DNA from: Ichthyophis bannanicus
Taxonomy: Eukaryota > Chordata > Amphibia > Gymnophiona > Ichthyophiidae
DNA length: 64,000 bases
Assembly: GCA_033557465.1 (NCBI GenBank)
Contig: CM066035.1
Location: forward strand, 916,184,235-916,248,234
Reading direction: 5' to 3'
This document shows positions 60,601-64,000 of the stretch, piece by piece; within the stretch, counting starts at the first letter, position 1; each line of letters begins with the position of its first letter. A program made the position numbers and the translations under genes. The notes under the pieces are model-generated. The model was not told where the DNA came from and ran no database searches. It saw nothing but the letters and a program-made list of their open reading frames with translations.

Positions 60601-61231
60601 GAAAAATGTTCTTCATGAGAGCTTGGTACCTCGTGATAAAATTCTATTACCACCTCTCCACATTAAGTTGGGTCTCATTAAGCAATTCATCAAGTCCCTT
60701 CCAAAAGATGGTGAGTGCTTTCGGTACCTTTGCTCAAAGTTCCCCCGACTTTCTGAAGCAAAGCTAAAGGAAGGAGTGTTTGTTGGCCCTGATATAAGGA
60801 AACTCATTTCAGATGGAGCATTCGCTGAAACGATGTCTGAGAAGGAAAAAGAAGTCTGGGATTCCTTCAAGGATGTTGTTCTCAAATTCTTGGGGAACAG
60901 GCGGGATGAGAACTATAAGGATATTGTTGCCAGGATGCTCAATGCCTTCAAAGAACAAGGCTGTAACATGAGCCTGAAAGTCCATTTCTTGCACTCCCAT
61001 GTGAATTACTTTCCCGAAAACTTGGGGGCGTACAGTGAAGAACAAGGTGAAAGGTTTCACCAGGACATCAAGGACGCAGAGAGAAGGTACCAAGGAAGAT
61101 GGAACACCACTATGATGGCTGATTTCTGCTGGTTGCTGCTGCGGGAAACCCCAGATGAAAAATACGCCAAGCAGCGCACCAAGAGAAGCATTCGGGGGAA
61201 GAAGAAACGGGCCCACCAGGAGATTGATTGA
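60570..61231 (+). pseudogene. Transposase C-terminal part
   Basis: After the poly-A slip the protein continues as DWPIREYLRPG, then LVPRDKILLPPLHIKLGLIKQFIK, FRYLCSKFPRLSEAKLKEGVFVGPDIRKL, VLKFLGNRRDENY, MSLKVHFLHSHVNYFPENLGAYSEEQGERFHQD and YQGRWNTTMMADFCWLLLRE. It ends with a basic tail (RTKRSIRGKKKRAH). The GERFHQD Glu is my candidate for the third acidic catalytic residue. Apart from the one frameshift, no lesion is visible from 59,503 to 61,231, so this copy seems recent. Confidence 0.78.
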
Positions 61232-61726
61232 CCCAAGAATGACTTTAAAATCTAAACTGTGTTGACAAATATCGTGTTTTTACTAAACTTTGAAATAAAA
61301 ATTTGCTAGTTATTACCACAGTGTCGGATCTCATTTATTAGAATTTTATTTTCACACCATCGGGTGTTTGTCTTCATGTATTGCAATGGTGCGGTTTGCG
61401 TTTTCTATTCTTACATACATACCTGTACAACATTTTTTGCACATTTCTTTGCTTTGCTTTGTGTCTAACCTCGCTCTTATATGCTCAATGTTTGTGCACA
61501 TATATGTGGCTGTTTTAAGTGCAGACAATTTTGCTACCATCACAGTGTGTTTTGTTGACATTACTCTATTCTTATGTGCTGCCTTGTTACAATTTTCTTT
61601 ATTCTTATTTGAATAACTACTAAACAATTAGTATAAAGACTTCATCCAAGAAACTTTTATCTCGATCGCACTCAATCTGAAACGTTCACCTCAAACTGCT
61701 AACCCAATGTAGCAGAAAATCTGTAC
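61232..61726. other. Transposon 3' non-coding region
   Basis: AT-rich sequence between the transposase stop and the right terminal repeat, with an AATAAA at about 61,292 that could end the transposase mRNA. Short opposite-strand frames at 61,352-61,627 mirror each other and are not supported. Confidence 0.5.
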
Positions 61727-61835
61727 GTGATGGAGCAAATTGGTTACCAGATTTGGATTCAGCGCACCAAAAAACGTAAAAATCAATCGAAACATTAGAG
61801 GCAGTTTAAAAAAAAAATTTTTTAGTGTACCTGTG
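61727..61835 (-). repeat. Right terminal inverted repeat of the DNA transposon
   Basis: Complement shows CACAGGTACACTA, a longer A/T run than the left end, AAACTGCCTC, 'gtgcgctgaatcca' and 'ccatcacgt'. The T/A run at 61,809-61,823 has probably expanded. Confidence 0.85.
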
Positions 61836-61838
61836 TAA

Positions 61839-62480
61839 TCTATTCTGGGCGTGTAACAAAAGTCTAGGGGGGCCAGGATTGGGGTTGATATCTCTGGAAG
61901 AGAGAAGGAGCAGGAGTAGAAGAGTGCGGGGCAGAGAGGAGACAGCATGGCGGTAACAAGGGTGAGGTTGTTTCAGAGAGAGAGGAAATGGCTGAATGAG
62001 AGGGAGAAAGTGGTGAAACCCGAGAACTGATGATAGGGGTAGATGACAAGCTGGTGGGAGAAGCGAGGATGGTAAAGGGGAGATAAGGGGGAAGGGGATT
62101 GAAGATGTTGGTAGGAGGGGAGACATTTAGGGGGCATGAGCAATAGCAAGAGAAAGTGTTGAGGAGCCATAAAGAGAGATGGCGAGGAGCACAGAGGTCA
62201 GAAGAAGTAAAGGACAGGTGGTAGAGATTGCAGGGGATAAGGTGCACCTGTGAGTGATCGTGGTGATGAGAACAGGGAGGCTATAAGAGACTATAAGCCA
62301 GGGGGCAGGTGGGTTTTGGTTAGGGAAGGAGGAATAATCAGGAAAAGGAGAGACATACACAGCTGAAAACAGAGAGGCGGAGCTGAACAAGAGGGGCGGG
62401 GCAAGTGCTGGATGCAAGCAAATGAAAGCAGGGAGTCCACAGGAAGTGTCCTAGCAAAATTCAGGCAAGATAAAAAAAAT
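61839..62480 (-). pseudogene. L2-type LINE 5' region with 2A-like motif (right part of split copy)
   Basis: Minus-strand frame 61,839-62,126: a leucine-rich hydrophobic stretch (PRTLLLLLLLSS) is followed directly by RDINPNPGP at about 61,871-61,895. It then continues LLLHAQNRL to the transposon junction. This hydrophobic run plus '(D)xxxNPGP' is the N-terminal arrangement seen in L2-type LINEs. Upstream (62,127-62,480) is low-complexity Ser/Pro/Leu-rich 5' UTR-like sequence. 62,480-62,790 is unrecognised. Confidence 0.75.
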
Positions 62481-62799
62481 GAAGACTTTGAATAACTACA
62501 AGAGAGGCTTTGTAGAGGCATAGGGAGAAGCAGGAAAAAAAGCACACCTAAAGGTGCAGTCAATACTAGTCAGAGAACAGAGGCAATACAATGTTGAGAA
62601 GGAAGGACACAGCACTGCAGAGGGCAGGAGCTGGGTAAAGGACAGACAGAGGATAGGACACACACTGATAAAACAGAAATATATACAGAACAATAAATAA
62701 ATAAATAACAAGCTAGATTCTGAACAGGCACAGGAAAATACCTGAACAGAGCATTCAAAGTTAACTTAAGCTTGCAGTGAGGGGGTTCACCCAAGCAGG

Positions 62800-64000
62800 A
62801 ACCACCCTCGATCCCTCCTTCTTTTTCTGACCAAACCTTGGCTGACTATTTCCATGACAAAGTCCACAAGACTAGACTTGAATTCCCCATGAGGTCATCT
62901 CCATTCCCTCTTCCCCCTCTTCACTCAAAACTCTTCCCTTCATCCTCTGCTACCCTTTCTTCCTTTTCTAGGACCTCTGAGGAGGAAACTACTCATCTTC
63001 TTTCCTCCTCCAAACTCACTGCCTGCTCCTCTGATTCCATTCCTATCCATCTCCTAAACTCCATCTTCTCCACTATCATCCCTTCCATCTCTCATATTCT
63101 CAACCTATCACTTTTCACGGCAACTGTTCCTGCAGCCTTCAAGCATGCTCTGGTTACACCTTTCCTCGAGAAACCCTTGTTAGACCCATCTCCCTCCTCT
63201 CCTTCATTTCTAAACTACTTGAACATGTGGTTCACCGCCGTTGCCTTGACTTTCTCTTCTCCCAAGCTCTTCTGGATCTATTGCAATCTGGCTTTTGTCC
63301 TTTACATTCTACCAAAATGGCTCTCGCCAAAGTCTCCAACTACTTGTTCCTGGCAAAATCCAAGGACCTTTACTCAGTCCTCATCCTTGTTGACCCTTCT
63401 GCTGCTTTTTGATACTGTTGACCACCACCTTCTCCTCGATACCTTGTCCTCACTTGGTTTTAAGGGCTCTGTGCTATCCTGGTTCTCATCTTATCTCTCC
63501 AATCGCACTTTCAGAGTTTGTTCTGGGAATCCTCCTCTACTGCTATCTTACTCTCAGTTGGTGTACCGCAAGGATCTGTCTTGGGTCCACTCCCTTTTTC
63601 TCTCTATACCCAATCCCATAGTTTTCAATACAGTCTTTATCCTGATGACTCTCAGATCTACCTCTACACCTGGAATCTCTCCGGCAATCCAGGCTCGGCT
63701 CTCTGTCTGCCTATCTGACATTGCTGCCTGGATGTCTCACTGCCGTTTGAAATTGAACATGGCCAAAACAGAACTTCTTATTTTTCTTCCTAAACCCACT
63801 TCCCCCCTTCCTCCTTTCTCAATCTCTGTAGATAACGCTCTACTCTTCCTTCTTTCCTTGGCTCGCAACCTTGGAGTCATCTTTGACTCCTCTCTCTCCT
63901 TCTCCACACACATCCAACTGATAGCTAAAACCAGTCGTGTCTTTTTCCACAACATCAGCAAAATTCGCCCCTTCCTTTCTGAACAAACTGCTAAGACATT
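62800..64000 (+). pseudogene. L2-type LINE reverse transcriptase, runs off the window
   Basis: In shifting plus-strand frames: [75 protein letters not shown] (catalytic Asp), [27 protein letters not shown] (catalytic box, Ala to Pro), [37 protein letters not shown] and [12 protein letters not shown]. At least five stops or frameshifts. It starts where the endonuclease at 58,185-58,900 (opposite strand) ends, without overlap. Confidence 0.85.

Larger units (their letters stand above)
59000..61835 (+). mobile_element. DNA transposon with long imperfect TIRs, unassigned superfamily
   Basis: 2,836 bp. Both ends start CACAGGTACACTA and share, in the same order and spacing over about 105 bp, AAACTGCCTC, TTGG(g/t)GTGC(t/g)CTGAATCC-like and CCATCACGT blocks. 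The target duplication is TAA. It encodes one transposase in the plus direction, broken by one frameshift. Three-base TWA duplications are known for PIF/Harbinger, and 3-bp duplications for Zator, but I do not recognise the protein as either. Confidence 0.88.

Noticed and set aside
61352..61627. Pair of opposite-strand ORFs in the DNA transposon 3' region
   Set aside because: Mirror-image frames in AT-rich sequence, without motif; probably non-coding.

Overview
This 64 kb window looks like a piece of a large, transposon-packed vertebrate genome. Tyrosine-recombinase (DIRS) retrotransposons, L2/CR1/L1 LINEs, a gammaretrovirus-type ERV, a Ty3/Gypsy element with a dUTPase and tRNA-headed SINEs occur together. 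An amphibian, perhaps a caecilian, is my best guess from this mix; that is inference, and no sequence here proves it. I see no convincing single-copy host gene. Almost every long reading frame belongs to a mobile element or is an antisense or repeat shadow of one.

Layout. 1-2.8 kb: L2 and CR1 pieces and two SINEs. 2.97-8.73 kb: DIRS-A, complete in structure, with inverted ends, an internal complementary region, gag, RT, RNase H, methyltransferase-like (MT) and tyrosine recombinase (YR) domains. 8.9-14.3 kb: MITE-like pieces, LINE 3' ends, a SINE, a 205-bp duplication and a pair of inverted arms. 14.36-16.30 kb: DIRS-B, 5'-truncated. 16.3-22.4 kb: L1 and L2 fragments, one LINE split by a solo LTR. 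22.38-25.46 kb: an L1 with an intact ORF1, an internal deletion of the RT and a 13-bp target duplication, inserted in an older L1-like RT. 27.46-33.50 kb: DIRS-C, with an intact YR frame.

34.7-55.1 kb is the centrepiece: an ERV of about 8 kb (LTRs of about 695 bp, target duplication GTACA) stretched to 20.4 kb by later insertions. LINE-A, with an intact 1052-codon ORF and a 108-bp tandem 5' array, sits in gag. A reverse-oriented Gypsy element with a dUTPase sits in the protease. LINE-B, itself carrying a SINE, sits in the integrase, and another SINE sits in env. In gag, integrase and env the viral frame reads straight across the insertion. The ERV itself lies inside an older LINE.

55.2-64 kb: L2 and CR1 pieces, and a 2.84-kb DNA transposon (59,000-61,835) with long imperfect inverted ends, a TAA duplication and an unusual DDE-like transposase broken by one frameshift. 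It is inserted in an L2 whose 5' and 3' parts lie in opposite orientations.

The elements are linked functionally. LINE machinery probably moves the SINEs, since three SINE copies end in the LINE-A/B 3' tail. DIRS copies carry their own RT and recombinase. The nesting gives relative ages: old LINEs, then the ERV, then LINE-A, LINE-B, Gypsy and SINEs.
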